A stretch of 64,000 bases of DNA from an uncultured Cytophagales bacterium (GTDB lineage: Bacteria > Bacteroidota > Bacteroidia > Cytophagales > Amoebophilaceae). The stretch lies in NCBI GenBank assembly GCA_946547305.1, contig CAMNOX010000001.1, positions 1 to 64,000 on the forward strand, in the 5' to 3' direction. This document shows, one piece after another, positions 53,426 through 61,716 of this stretch. The notes beneath the pieces are model-generated. The model saw only the letters and a list, made by a program, of their open reading frames with translations, had not been told where the DNA came from and ran no database searches. Made by a program: the position numbers and the translations under genes. Each line of letters begins with the position of its first letter. The first letter of the stretch is position 1.

Positions 53426-53727
53426 GAGAGTTTATATATAAGAAGGATTGTAGGAGATTAAATAGAAGGAACATGTGGTTTAGAAATGAGAAGCGTAAAG
53501 AGATGTGTTTCAAGTATTTAATGAAACGTTATATGTTGAAGAAGGCTGGGCTGTATGATGAATTGGATAAATTGCCAAAGAATTCGTCTCCAATAAGGGT
53601 TAGGAATTTGTGTCAGTGTACTGGTAGGTCTAGAGGGTATATGAGAAGGTTTGGATTGTGTAGATATAAGTTTAGAGAGTTAGCTATTAATGGTGAGTTG
53701 CCTGGTGTTATGAAAGCTAGTTGGTAG
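53422..53727 (+). CDS. rpsN: 30S ribosomal protein S14 (zinc-independent type)
   Basis: A 101-residue 30S head protein. [51 protein letters not shown] is the long-form, non-zinc variant; the CxxC there is not the zinc pattern. Overlaps rplE by four bases. It is the last ribosomal gene in the block; rpsH, which normally follows, is absent. Confidence 0.97.
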   Translation: MREFIYKKDCRRLNRRNMWFRNEKRKEMCFKYLMKRYMLKKAGLYDELDKLPKNSSPIRVRNLCQCTGRSRGYMRRFGLCRYKFRELAINGELPGVMKASW

Positions 53728-53753
53728 AATTCCATGTAGCATTTGGATGGTGT

Positions 53754-55115
53754 ATGGTTGATGTTTTGAGATGGAAGGGGTTATTAAAGGATGATGTCGA
53801 TACACTTGTTAGAGAATTAAGGGATGTCCCTAATGTTGAAGTAGCTGAATTCTTAGATGAGCTTAATTTAGATGATAGATTATTTTTGTTTGGAAAGTTA
53901 GATGAAGATGAAAAAGGTAGTATATTTTGCGAATTAAAGTTAGAGTCCCAGAATGAGCTTTTTGATAATCTGGGGATGAAGACTTTTTCACGTATATTCA
54001 AGTTGATGCCTTCAGATTCGAGGGCAGATTTCTATAAACAGTTGGATCTTGTTAAACAACGTGGATTGATACCGTTTTTGTCTAAAAAGATAAAAGCTGA
54101 TGTATTTTTGTTAAGTTCATTTCATGACAATGAGTCTGGTAGTGTTATGAGCACTGACTTTGCTGTTGTAGATATAGACATGACAGTTGATGAGGCTTTA
54201 ATGAAACTTAAACAGGATTCTCCTTCAAAGAAGATGATATATTATGTCTATGTTGTTGATGATGAAATGAAGATGTTAGGTTTCGTTCAATTATATGATT
54301 TGATTTTAGCAGATAAGGATAAATATATATCTGATTTAATACATTGTAATTTCATTTATGCGTTTGTAGATGATGATAGAGAAGAAACTGCGTCAATGAT
54401 TGAGAGATATTCTTTAGTTGCGATTCCAATATTGAATAGGAATAAGGAGTTGTTAGGTATTGTTAGGTATGACGACGCAATTAGTGTTATAAAAAATGAG
54501 CAGACAGAAGACATTGAAAAGTTAATGGGAATTACTTCTGGTTATGCTAATTCTGAGTATTTATCTGTTTCAAGTTTAGGGAATTATAACAAGAGGATAG
54601 GATGGTTGATAGGTTTATTTTTTCTAGGGATATTGACTAGTTTAGTGTTAAATAGGTATGAGTCATTGCTTGTTGCAATTCCAGTTTTGACACCGTTTTT
54701 CCCAATGGTTTCTTCTGTTGGGGGGAATACTGGTAGTCAGTCTTCTTCGGTTATAATCAGGGCCTTGTCACTAGATGAGATTGGTGTTAGAGATTTTTTT
54801 AGTGTTGTATTCAAGGAATTTAAAATATCTATATTGATATCTATTACTATGTTTTTTTTTGCATTTATCGAAGGTTATATTATATCTGCGTATAATGATA
54901 TAGGTTACTATGATGCACTATATGTTGGATTGACTGTTGGTATTTCATTGATGATACAGATTGTTTTTTCATCTATTCTTGGAGCTGCTTTGCCTATATT
55001 AGTAAAATTATTTAATATGGATCCTGCAGTTATAGCCACTCCTGCTATAATGACGATAGTTGATGTTTTGGGTGTTATCATATATTTTACTGTTGCAACG
55101 AAAATGCTTTTTTAA
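53754..55115 (+). CDS. mgtE: Magnesium transporter MgtE
   Basis: A dimeric Mg2+ channel gated by cytosolic Mg2+. I use the ATG at 53754-53756; the frame extends upstream to a TTG overlapping rpsN but without family match. About 453 residues. The helical N domain (ELRDVPNVEVAEFLDELNLDDRLFLF) is followed by two CBS domains (GSVMSTDFAVVDIDMTVDEAL, SLVAIPILNRNKELLGIVRYDD) and five C-terminal helices with SSVGGNTGSQSSSVIIRAL, the pore motif. It starts 26 bases after rpsN, taking the place of rpsH and the rest of the spc operon. Confidence 0.96.
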   Translation: MVDVLRWKGLLKDDVDTLVRELRDVPNVEVAEFLDELNLDDRLFLFGKLDEDEKGSIFCELKLESQNELFDNLGMKTFSRIFKLMPSDSRADFYKQLDLVKQRGLIPFLSKKIKADVFLLSSFHDNESGSVMSTDFAVVDIDMTVDEALMKLKQDSPSKKMIYYVYVVDDEMKMLGFVQLYDLILADKDKYISDLIHCNFIYAFVDDDREETASMIERYSLVAIPILNRNKELLGIVRYDDAISVIKNEQTEDIEKLMGITSGYANSEYLSVSSLGNYNKRIGWLIGLFFLGILTSLVLNRYESLLVAIPVLTPFFPMVSSVGGNTGSQSSSVIIRALSLDEIGVRDFFSVVFKEFKISILISITMFFFAFIEGYIISAYNDIGYYDALYVGLTVGISLMIQIVFSSILGAALPILVKLFNMDPAVIATPAIMTIVDVLGVIIYFTVATKMLF

Positions 55116-55263
55116 GTTCTTGTTATTTGGAGAGTTATTTGTGTTTGTTTAATAATTTTTTTAGAATACATATATTTTGCTGTTGTTTTATATCTTCGTG
55201 TTTTGGTGCTGATTGAATTATATAAGGTGGAATTATGTTGTTTTTATTGATATTATTTAGTTT

Positions 55264-57918
55264 TTATTTGTTTATCATATTGAATGATAAATTTCTATTT
55301 ATTATGTCATAATAGAGGCTAAAAGATAGATTAGGTATGAAGAATTTTAATATTTCCGGCTCAAATCTTATTCCTATTCCAATAGAACAGAATCTTATAG
55401 GGTTGTATATTTGTAGCTTTCTATATTGTTTCAATTCTTTATATTTGAATTTATCTCCTGGTATAAAAAGGTTCCCACCATTGAAAAATAAGAATGCATA
55501 CATGTTTATGAGATTAGAATATATGAATAAATACCTTAATTCTGTGTTTAGTTTGAAGGCTAAATTACATTGACATTTATTGATCAGGTTTAATAAAGTA
55601 CTGTTTTCATTTATTCCGTTTAGATACATGTAGGATGTGTTATTGTTGTCTGTATGGCTAAAATGTTCTTTATCTTCTTTATCTATTTTGAAGGAATTTT
55701 TGTATTTATTAAATGATTTATTGTATCCAATGTTAATTGATACATTAAAAGCTATGTTCTTATATAAACTCTTGTAGTATGTAAAATATGTTAAAATTTC
55801 ACAGTATTTATTAATTTTAAGTTTCCTTTGGTCATTATTTTTTGAGATGAATAAGAAAGGATTCGTTATCAGAATTGAAATTGATGCTTCTAATCCATTA
55901 TTTTCCCAGAAATTGTTTGACAGTGTTGTGAATTTTAGTTCATTATGCACATTTATATCTAGGTAGCATTTGTATGTTTTAAGTGAGTTTTTACCAATTT
56001 GTGTGTTTAGTTGGATTGGCTTTAATATATTAATTATTGTGCTATTAAGATTTGAAAATATGACTGTATTAATGAAGCTGATATCGTGTACTAATGATGA
56101 ACAACATCCATTGTTTTCGTTTTTTGAGTATTTATTTTTGTTTTCGTTAAAATTATTATTTTTATTATCTATGTCTCCTTTGTGTTTTGAGTACCTAAAA
56201 TACATTCCAGTACCTAAGTTCTTACTTATTCTACGTATTGTTCCACTTAATTCAGCATTTATTCTTGCATCAAGTGGGCTATATGTAATTTGTACTTTTA
56301 CCATATCTCCGGCTCCTAGGAATGAATATCTATTGTCTTTAAGGTGTAGTAGTTTCCTAAAATTTAAATTTGTGAGTTTGCAACCGATGTTTATAGCTGG
56401 CCCTATCTTGCACCATTTACAACAGCTACAACAGTAATCTTCGTTTATTTGTTGTGTAGATATATTTAGAATTGGTACGATTCCTAATTTTTCTTCAACG
56501 ATTATATTTATATTGTTATTATTATCCAATGTCACAAGTGATTTTTTGGGGTCTAGAAATTCATTTCTTAATATATTTTGTTGTGTTGCAATATATTTAC
56601 TATGATTGTAGGTGTCTCCTGGAAATAATAACGAACTTCTATAGAATTCTGTGCTGCTGACATATTTGTTTCCTATTACTTTTATTTTATTTATAACAAC
56701 CTTTTCTCCCTCATTGACATGTAGTACTACATTAATAATATTATCATTGATTGATTTTATTTTGAGTGTTATATTACTTTTAAAATATCCAAGTATGTTA
56801 TAGTAATTTTTTACATTATTTGCCATATCAAAGCTGACAGAGTCTGATATGTTATTTTTTAAGTATATATAATTGAAAGGATCTCCTCTTTTTATATTTA
56901 ATATTTTTATTAATATTTCTGATTTTATATTATTATTACCGACGAATTCTATGTCGCCAAAGAAATATTGTTTGCCTTCGTTTATGTTGTATGTTATATT
57001 TAGACTTTGTCTGCTTTTATCTAGTACAATATTTACTTTATCTATTTTTGCGTCTAGAAATCCTTTAGAGGTGTATAAGTTTATTATGTTTTTTTTATCA
57101 GAAATTAATGTTTTTTTATCAAATTTTATGTTATTTAGGATTAAGAATTTTGATTTTAAAGTATCTAACAATTTAAATAGATTAATGTTATTTATCTTGC
57201 TATTTTTTATCAATGAGACTAGATTAATTCCTAGTGAGTAGTATTTGGCACCTTTTATAGTAAGGTTGTCTATTATATCTTGAGTTTTTATATTTTTATT
57301 TCCTACGATATTGACGTCATTTACTAAATATTCTTTTTGTGATTTTTTGTCGTTAATAATGTATGTATGCTCTTTATTTTCATATGTATTTATTTTTAAA
57401 ATTGTGTGTTTTTTGCATATTTTCATTACTTTTTTTTTTATATCTTCTTTTATTTTACTTGTGAGAAATTTGTTTTTGAATTCAGTCTCTATTTTTTCTA
57501 TTTTTTTTTTGTTTGTTTCTAATCCGTCTACTTTTATAGTTTTTATCTTTTCAAAATTTTCTATTTTTAGCGTAATTGTTATGTCATTATTTTTATCTAA
57601 ATCTCCTTCAATTGTTATATTGTTTATAAATTTAAAAGCTTTTTTTATTCTGGCTATATTTGTAGATATTGTTGAATTTTTTAGATTAATGTATTCATTT
57701 TCTTTGAATGTCAAAATGTTATATATGTTATCTGAAATAAATTTATCGGCACTGCCTGCGTTGATAAATTCAATATTGATTTTTTTTATTAAATAGGAAT
57801 TTTCTTTTGCATTAAAAATGTCTTTCTTCTTTACATTGCTTATTCTGATGTTTCTATTTCCGTAAATTACAATATTACAACAGAGCAAATAGAAAAAAAA
57901 TATATATAAAGAAGGCAT
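55264..57918 (-). CDS. bamA: Outer-membrane assembly factor BamA with a Cys cluster
   Basis: BamA inserts beta-barrel proteins into the outer membrane. The 884 residues have a signal peptide (LYIFFFYLLCCNIVIYG), five POTRA domains (VNIVGNKNIKTQDI; NEGKQYFFGDIEFVGNNNI; IKVIGNKYVSSTEFYR with SLLFPGDTYNHSKY) and a C-terminal barrel. At the POTRA/barrel junction the sequence EDYCCSCCKWCKIGP carries five cysteines in nine residues, and a barrel loop has NNGCCSS; neither belongs to normal BamA. These are the same type of cluster seen in the exported proteins. Asn/Lys/Ile enrichment is strong. It begins six bases after the queA stop and is probably co-transcribed with it. Confidence 0.93.
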   Translation of the reverse strand: MPSLYIFFFYLLCCNIVIYGNRNIRISNVKKKDIFNAKENSYLIKKINIEFINAGSADKFISDNIYNILTFKENEYINLKNSTISTNIARIKKAFKFINNITIEGDLDKNNDITITLKIENFEKIKTIKVDGLETNKKKIEKIETEFKNKFLTSKIKEDIKKKVMKICKKHTILKINTYENKEHTYIINDKKSQKEYLVNDVNIVGNKNIKTQDIIDNLTIKGAKYYSLGINLVSLIKNSKINNINLFKLLDTLKSKFLILNNIKFDKKTLISDKKNIINLYTSKGFLDAKIDKVNIVLDKSRQSLNITYNINEGKQYFFGDIEFVGNNNIKSEILIKILNIKRGDPFNYIYLKNNISDSVSFDMANNVKNYYNILGYFKSNITLKIKSINDNIINVVLHVNEGEKVVINKIKVIGNKYVSSTEFYRSSLLFPGDTYNHSKYIATQQNILRNEFLDPKKSLVTLDNNNNINIIVEEKLGIVPILNISTQQINEDYCCSCCKWCKIGPAINIGCKLTNLNFRKLLHLKDNRYSFLGAGDMVKVQITYSPLDARINAELSGTIRRISKNLGTGMYFRYSKHKGDIDNKNNNFNENKNKYSKNENNGCCSSLVHDISFINTVIFSNLNSTIINILKPIQLNTQIGKNSLKTYKCYLDINVHNELKFTTLSNNFWENNGLEASISILITNPFLFISKNNDQRKLKINKYCEILTYFTYYKSLYKNIAFNVSINIGYNKSFNKYKNSFKIDKEDKEHFSHTDNNNTSYMYLNGINENSTLLNLINKCQCNLAFKLNTELRYLFIYSNLINMYAFLFFNGGNLFIPGDKFKYKELKQYRKLQIYNPIRFCSIGIGIRFEPEILKFFIPNLSFSLYYDIINRNLSFNMINK

Positions 57919-57924
57919 TGTTGT

Positions 57925-58974
57925 CTATGTAATTAGTAAAGAATCTCCAAATAACAAGAAATTATATTTATTTTTTATTGCTTCTTTATATGCATGGTCT
58001 AATATTTTTTCTCCGCAAAATGCTGCATCTATTATTAGATATAATGATCCAGATTCATGGAAGTTAGTTAAATATCCATCACATATATTAAAATTTTTCC
58101 TAGAAAATGATGTTTTTATTGCGATACTATTAACATTTGAAAATGAGTTTAATGTGTTGTTAAATGAATTTTCAAGCCCCATTAAAGAAGAATATCCTAC
58201 TGCAAATATTTTTGATCCTTCCTTTTTCTTCCTCTCAATAGTTCTTATTGTATCTTCATGGATGTTATAAAATTCTGGAGTTTTCATGTTATTACTTATT
58301 GTTTTTGTGTCAAATTTATTCATTGGGAAATTATTAACGTGGTATGTTATTGTTTCAATATCAATTCCCTTTATTTGCATTTTTAGAAGAAGTTTTTCAT
58401 CGAAATGTAAACTACTAATTATATGATTTACAGAACCTTTATTTTTTGCAAAAATACTTTTTGTGTAGAATAAATCTTGTTCATTTGGCTCTCTTTTTAT
58501 GTATTTTGGAAGTTTTACTTGGCCTTTTTTTACTATTTCTTGGTTTATCTGGTCGCTTGATTTATCTGTAATTAGTTTCATCATTCTACCACTAAATGAT
58601 GTATTGTCTATTATTTCGCCTACCATATCGAAGTCTCTGAATATTATCTTATTACCAATTCTAACTTTTCTAGCAGGGTTTGATTCTATGTTCCAGATAT
58701 TATTGTTTTTATCGACTTCTCGTAGCAAAAATACTGCTATAGGCACAGAAGAATGTTGTTTCTCTCCATAAATTAGAGAGTTTAACATGTATGAATCATT
58801 GGCTACTAATACATCGTTTTCGTCGATGTAGTCAATAATGTCTGTAAATTTTCTATGTTCTATTTCGCCTGTGTCTTTGTGAACTACCATTAATCTTGCG
58901 TCGCTTCTTTTTTGTGGGGGATTCTGGGCGATTAACTCTGTAGGTAACTTGTATTTAAATAATTGTAGCCTCAT
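57925..58974 (-). CDS. queA: QueA-like tRNA ribosyltransferase-isomerase with degenerate motifs
   Basis: QueA transfers the ribosyl part of SAM to preQ1 in tRNA to make epoxyqueuosine. The 349-residue length and collinearity with Bacteroidota QueA are clear (KRSDARLMVVHKDTGEIEHRKF, LPKYIKREPNEQD, LTNFHESGSLYLIIDAAFCG). However, the most conserved blocks are altered: the usual NDTKV-PARL is NDSYMLNSLI, APTAGLHF is NHIISSLHF, VGTT-MRA-E is VGYSSLMGLE. Those residues line the active site, so it may be losing function or doing something else. Start ATG at 58972-58974 is preceded by TATAAT at a distance of about 24 bases. Confidence 0.85.
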   Translation of the reverse strand: MRLQLFKYKLPTELIAQNPPQKRSDARLMVVHKDTGEIEHRKFTDIIDYIDENDVLVANDSYMLNSLIYGEKQHSSVPIAVFLLREVDKNNNIWNIESNPARKVRIGNKIIFRDFDMVGEIIDNTSFSGRMMKLITDKSSDQINQEIVKKGQVKLPKYIKREPNEQDLFYTKSIFAKNKGSVNHIISSLHFDEKLLLKMQIKGIDIETITYHVNNFPMNKFDTKTISNNMKTPEFYNIHEDTIRTIERKKKEGSKIFAVGYSSLMGLENSFNNTLNSFSNVNSIAIKTSFSRKNFNICDGYLTNFHESGSLYLIIDAAFCGEKILDHAYKEAIKNKYNFLLFGDSLLIT

Positions 58975-59060
58975 AATTTTAATTCATTATTCTTGCGATT
59001 ATACTCGATAACCATATATGAGTTAATGTAATTTTTTTAATTAAGAAAATTATCTGTTAA

Positions 59061-59088
59061 TTGGTTTTATACTTAAATATTTTATAGT
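59061..59088 (+). promoter_or_regulatory. Putative promoter of the sigma factor gene
   Basis: TTGGTT (59061-59066) and TATAGT (59083-59088) are separated by 16 bases and lie just before the sigma factor ATG. This resembles a sigma-70 promoter more than the Bacteroidetes pattern TAnnTTTG, which I could not find here. In AT-rich DNA this is modest evidence. Confidence 0.35.
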
Positions 59089-59099
59089 TAAAATGTAGG

Positions 59100-59984
59100 A
59101 TGGCGACTAGGTATAGAAAAAAAGTTTATAAAGGTAGTAAATCGTTGTCCAGGTATCTTTTGGAAATAAGGAAACAGAAGTTGTTGTCTGAAGAGGAAGA
59201 GATAGATTTGGCTAGAAGAATACAAAATGGCGACAGGGGGGCCCTTTATGAACTTATAAATGGTAATTTAAGATTTGTTGTCTCTATAGCTAAGCAGTAT
59301 GTAGGAAGAGGACTGCCGCTGGAAGACTTAATCAATGAAGGAAATTTAGGTTTGATAAAAGGTGCTTATAGGTATGATCCGAGTAAACTTGTTAAATTTA
59401 TTTCTTATGCGGTTTGGTGGGTAAGACAGGCGATATCTCAGGCTTTGAGTGAAGGAAGTAGGGTTATAAGGTTACCGTTGAATAAAGTTACTAGTATTAA
59501 TGAATATTCGGTAAAAAAGAATCGTTTGAGCCAGGAAAAAAGGCGTGATGCAACGTATGATGAGTTAACAGAGGCATTAAAGATTAAAGAAGCAGATTTA
59601 ATATCTTTGATAGATTCTTATAAATACGTTGTGAATGCTGATTCTGCTCCTAGGGAAGATGACAATTATAGTTACCTTGATATTTTAGCTGACGAAAATG
59701 ATACCGTTTTAACAGAGAAACGTGATGCGTTAGATTTTCATAAGATTCTGGATAAGATTTTATCTTTGATTCCTTATAAGGAGCGTGAGGTAATTTGTTA
59801 TTCGTATGGATTATGTAATCATTGTGTAAAAACTTTAGATGAGATAGGTTGTATATTGGGGTTAACAAGAGAACGTGTTAGACAGTTGAGAGAAGGTACG
59901 ATAAGGGATATAAAAATGAACAAATATAATATTGATATCGATAAGTTGAGGCGTTTTTTGGGTAAAAATTTTCGTTTAGGTTAG
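59100..59984 (+). CDS. rpoD: Primary-type RNA polymerase sigma factor (RpoD, Bacteroidota short form)
   Basis: The 294 residues have the compact layout of Bacteroidota primary sigma factors: region 1.2 (SLSRYLLEIRKQKLLSEEEEIDLARRI), region 2 (GNLRFVVSIAKQYVGRGLPLEDLINEGNLGLIKGAYRYDP, then KFISYAVWWVRQAISQAL), region 3 (SRVIRLPLNK), and region 4 with the helix-turn-helix LDEIGCILGLTRERVRQLREG. Region 2.4 has YAVWWVRQAI. It lacks region 1.1. Together with missing Shine-Dalgarno sequences it places the organism. The same general shape as RpoH of proteobacteria, but sequence favours RpoD. Confidence 0.93.
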   Translation: MATRYRKKVYKGSKSLSRYLLEIRKQKLLSEEEEIDLARRIQNGDRGALYELINGNLRFVVSIAKQYVGRGLPLEDLINEGNLGLIKGAYRYDPSKLVKFISYAVWWVRQAISQALSEGSRVIRLPLNKVTSINEYSVKKNRLSQEKRRDATYDELTEALKIKEADLISLIDSYKYVVNADSAPREDDNYSYLDILADENDTVLTEKRDALDFHKILDKILSLIPYKEREVICYSYGLCNHCVKTLDEIGCILGLTRERVRQLREGTIRDIKMNKYNIDIDKLRRFLGKNFRLG

Positions 59985-60170
59985 ATTGTTTGTGGCTTAG
60001 AATTTGAAATTTTATATTTCTAAAATATTTTGTTAGAATTTGTTTATTGTACTGTTTAGTTTGTGTTTTGTTATTCTGTGTTATCTTGCTTATTATTTAT
60101 TTTGATTTGTGGTTTATTTGGTGGTTGAATTATTTTTATCTTTAAATTATTCTTTTATGAATTTTTGTAA

Positions 60171-60176
60171 TATAAT
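60171..60176 (+). promoter_or_regulatory. Putative -10 element TATAAT of atpE
   Basis: TATAAT is followed by six bases and the ATG of atpE, which would put the first transcribed base at the start codon. The 198-base gap upstream (59985-60182) contains nothing else I can identify. Confidence 0.4.
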
Positions 60177-60182
60177 ATTTGT

Positions 60183-60656
60183 ATGGTTACGGATGGTATG
60201 GTGTTGTCAAACATTGGATATGTAGGTGCAGCTGTTGGTTTGTCTCTAGTTATTACTGGTGCTAGTCTTGGTATCGGTATTATCGGAAAATCTGCAATGA
60301 GTGCTATATCTAGGCAGCCTCAGATAAGTGGTGACATAAGGGCCTCGATGATTATTGTATCTGCTCTTATTGAAGGAATAGCATTGTTTGCTATAATAAT
60401 ATGTATGTTATTAACATTGAATAATGATCCTGATGCAAATAAAATGAAGCTTTTCTGTGCAGGAACTAGTGCTGGATTGGTCGTTTTTGGGGCATCTGTT
60501 GGTATTTCTTTAATAGGAAAATCAGCTATGGACGGTATTGGTCGACAGCCTGAGGCTTGTAATGATGCTAAATCTTCTATGATTATAGTTTCTGCTCTTA
60601 TAGAAGGAGTAGCATTGTTCGGTGTCATAATTTGTATGATTTTGTCGATGAAATAG
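60183..60656 (+). CDS. atpE: ATP synthase subunit c, two fused hairpins
   Basis: Subunit c forms the ion-carrying rotor ring of the F-type ATP synthase and is usually about 75-85 residues with two helices. Here 157 residues contain two complete c units: GASLGIGIIGKSAMSAISRQP and VSALIEGIALF (Glu64), then GASVGISLIGKSAMDGIGRQP and VSALIEGVALF (Glu141). Both keep the polar-loop RQP and both keep the proton-carrying Glu. The halves differ at many sites, so the duplication is not recent. V-type rotor proteolipids have a similar four-helix form but typically lose one carboxylate. atpB, normally just upstream, is missing; atpF follows after five bases. Confidence 0.96.
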   Translation: MVTDGMVLSNIGYVGAAVGLSLVITGASLGIGIIGKSAMSAISRQPQISGDIRASMIIVSALIEGIALFAIIICMLLTLNNDPDANKMKLFCAGTSAGLVVFGASVGISLIGKSAMDGIGRQPEACNDAKSSMIIVSALIEGVALFGVIICMILSMK

Positions 60657-60661
60657 TAGTT

Positions 60662-61174
60662 ATGAATCTATTATCTCCTAGCTTTGGTGTTTTTTTTTGG
60701 CAATTTGTTACAATATTTGCTGTTTTGTTTATATTGAAGTTTTTTGCGTTAAAGGTTATTGTTAAATCCTTGGGAGAACGTAAGAAATTGATTGATAGTT
60801 CTGTGCGCAATTCTAAAGAGATAGCTGAGAGGTTAGCAAATATGGATTCTTTAAAAAAGGATCTAGAAATTCAGATATCTCAGAAGAGAGAGGATATGAT
60901 TAATGAGATAAAGGTCTTAAAGTGTGAACTTATGGATAAACTGAATTCGGAGATCGAGAAGAAGAGAATTGAAATGGAAAATAATATTAAAAACGAGGTT
61001 GAGATGAAGCGTGATGAACTTATGAAGGCATATTATAATATTGTTGCTGGACAGGTTGTAGATTCTACTAGAAGGTTTTTATCTAAAGAGTTGAGTTCTA
61101 ATGATAATAGCAGTATTTTTGTGAAATCCTTGGTTGATGGGCTTTCTATTGAGGTTTCTAGGCCAGCTAAATGA
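60662..61174 (+). CDS. atpF: ATP synthase subunit b
   Basis: The peripheral stalk of F-type ATP synthase. I start at the ATG at 60662-60664 (MNLLSPSFGVFFWQFVTIFAVLF), which matches Bacteroidota AtpF; a longer frame is out of the family range and overlaps atpE. The 170 residues comprise one membrane helix and a long charged helix (ERKKLIDSSVRNSKEIAERL; EMKRDELMKAYYNIVAGQ). It overlaps atpH by four bases. Confidence 0.95.
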   Translation: MNLLSPSFGVFFWQFVTIFAVLFILKFFALKVIVKSLGERKKLIDSSVRNSKEIAERLANMDSLKKDLEIQISQKREDMINEIKVLKCELMDKLNSEIEKKRIEMENNIKNEVEMKRDELMKAYYNIVAGQVVDSTRRFLSKELSSNDNSSIFVKSLVDGLSIEVSRPAK

Positions 61175-61713
61175 TCGATGTTATGTTAAATTTGGATATT
61201 GCCTTTAACTATGCTGAGGCTTTGTTAAATTGTTCAGAGGTTAACTCTGATAGTTTGTATAAATGTTTTGTTGATTTACAATTTATTTTTAAGAAGAGCC
61301 CGTTGTTAGTTGATCTTATGACTAGCAGATATGTTCCATTTGAAAAGAAGAAGTTGATTTTTTTTGATGTGTTAGGAGATGTTGGTGAGTGTAGAAGTGT
61401 TTTTGATCTTGTATTTACTAATAAGAGGTGTGACTATATTCCTTTAATATCTAGCAGTTTTATTGATTTGTATAGGAAGAAGTTTAAAATAGGTGATCTA
61501 TTGATATTATCTAGTAATGAATTTGATGATGAAAGTATTGAAAAAATATCTAGCTTTGTGAAGGATAAGTTTAAATTAAATGATGTGGTTGTTACTGTAA
61601 AGATTGATAAGAGCATAATTTCAGGGTTTAAGTTGTTTATAAATAATAAATTTTTGGATTTGAGTATTAATGGTTTTCTTGAGAGACTTAAGAGTGGTTT
61701 ATTGTTGGATTAG
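61171..61713 (+). CDS. atpH: ATP synthase subunit delta
   Basis: Links the peripheral stalk to the catalytic head. 180 residues: NLDIAFNYAEALLNCSE, DLMTSRYVPFEKKKLIFFDVLG, and the C-terminal VTVKIDKSIISGFKLFINNKFLDLSINGFLERLKSGL, the family end. Diverged in the middle. In most bacteria atpA and atpG follow; here pth does, so the operon has been split. Confidence 0.9.
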   Translation: MIDVMLNLDIAFNYAEALLNCSEVNSDSLYKCFVDLQFIFKKSPLLVDLMTSRYVPFEKKKLIFFDVLGDVGECRSVFDLVFTNKRCDYIPLISSSFIDLYRKKFKIGDLLILSSNEFDDESIEKISSFVKDKFKLNDVVVTVKIDKSIISGFKLFINNKFLDLSINGFLERLKSGLLLD

Positions 61714-61716
61714 CAT

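Noticed and set aside
53721-53753. TTG start for mgtE overlapping rpsN
   Set aside because: The extra 11 residues match nothing in MgtE; the ATG at 53754 gives the normal family start.
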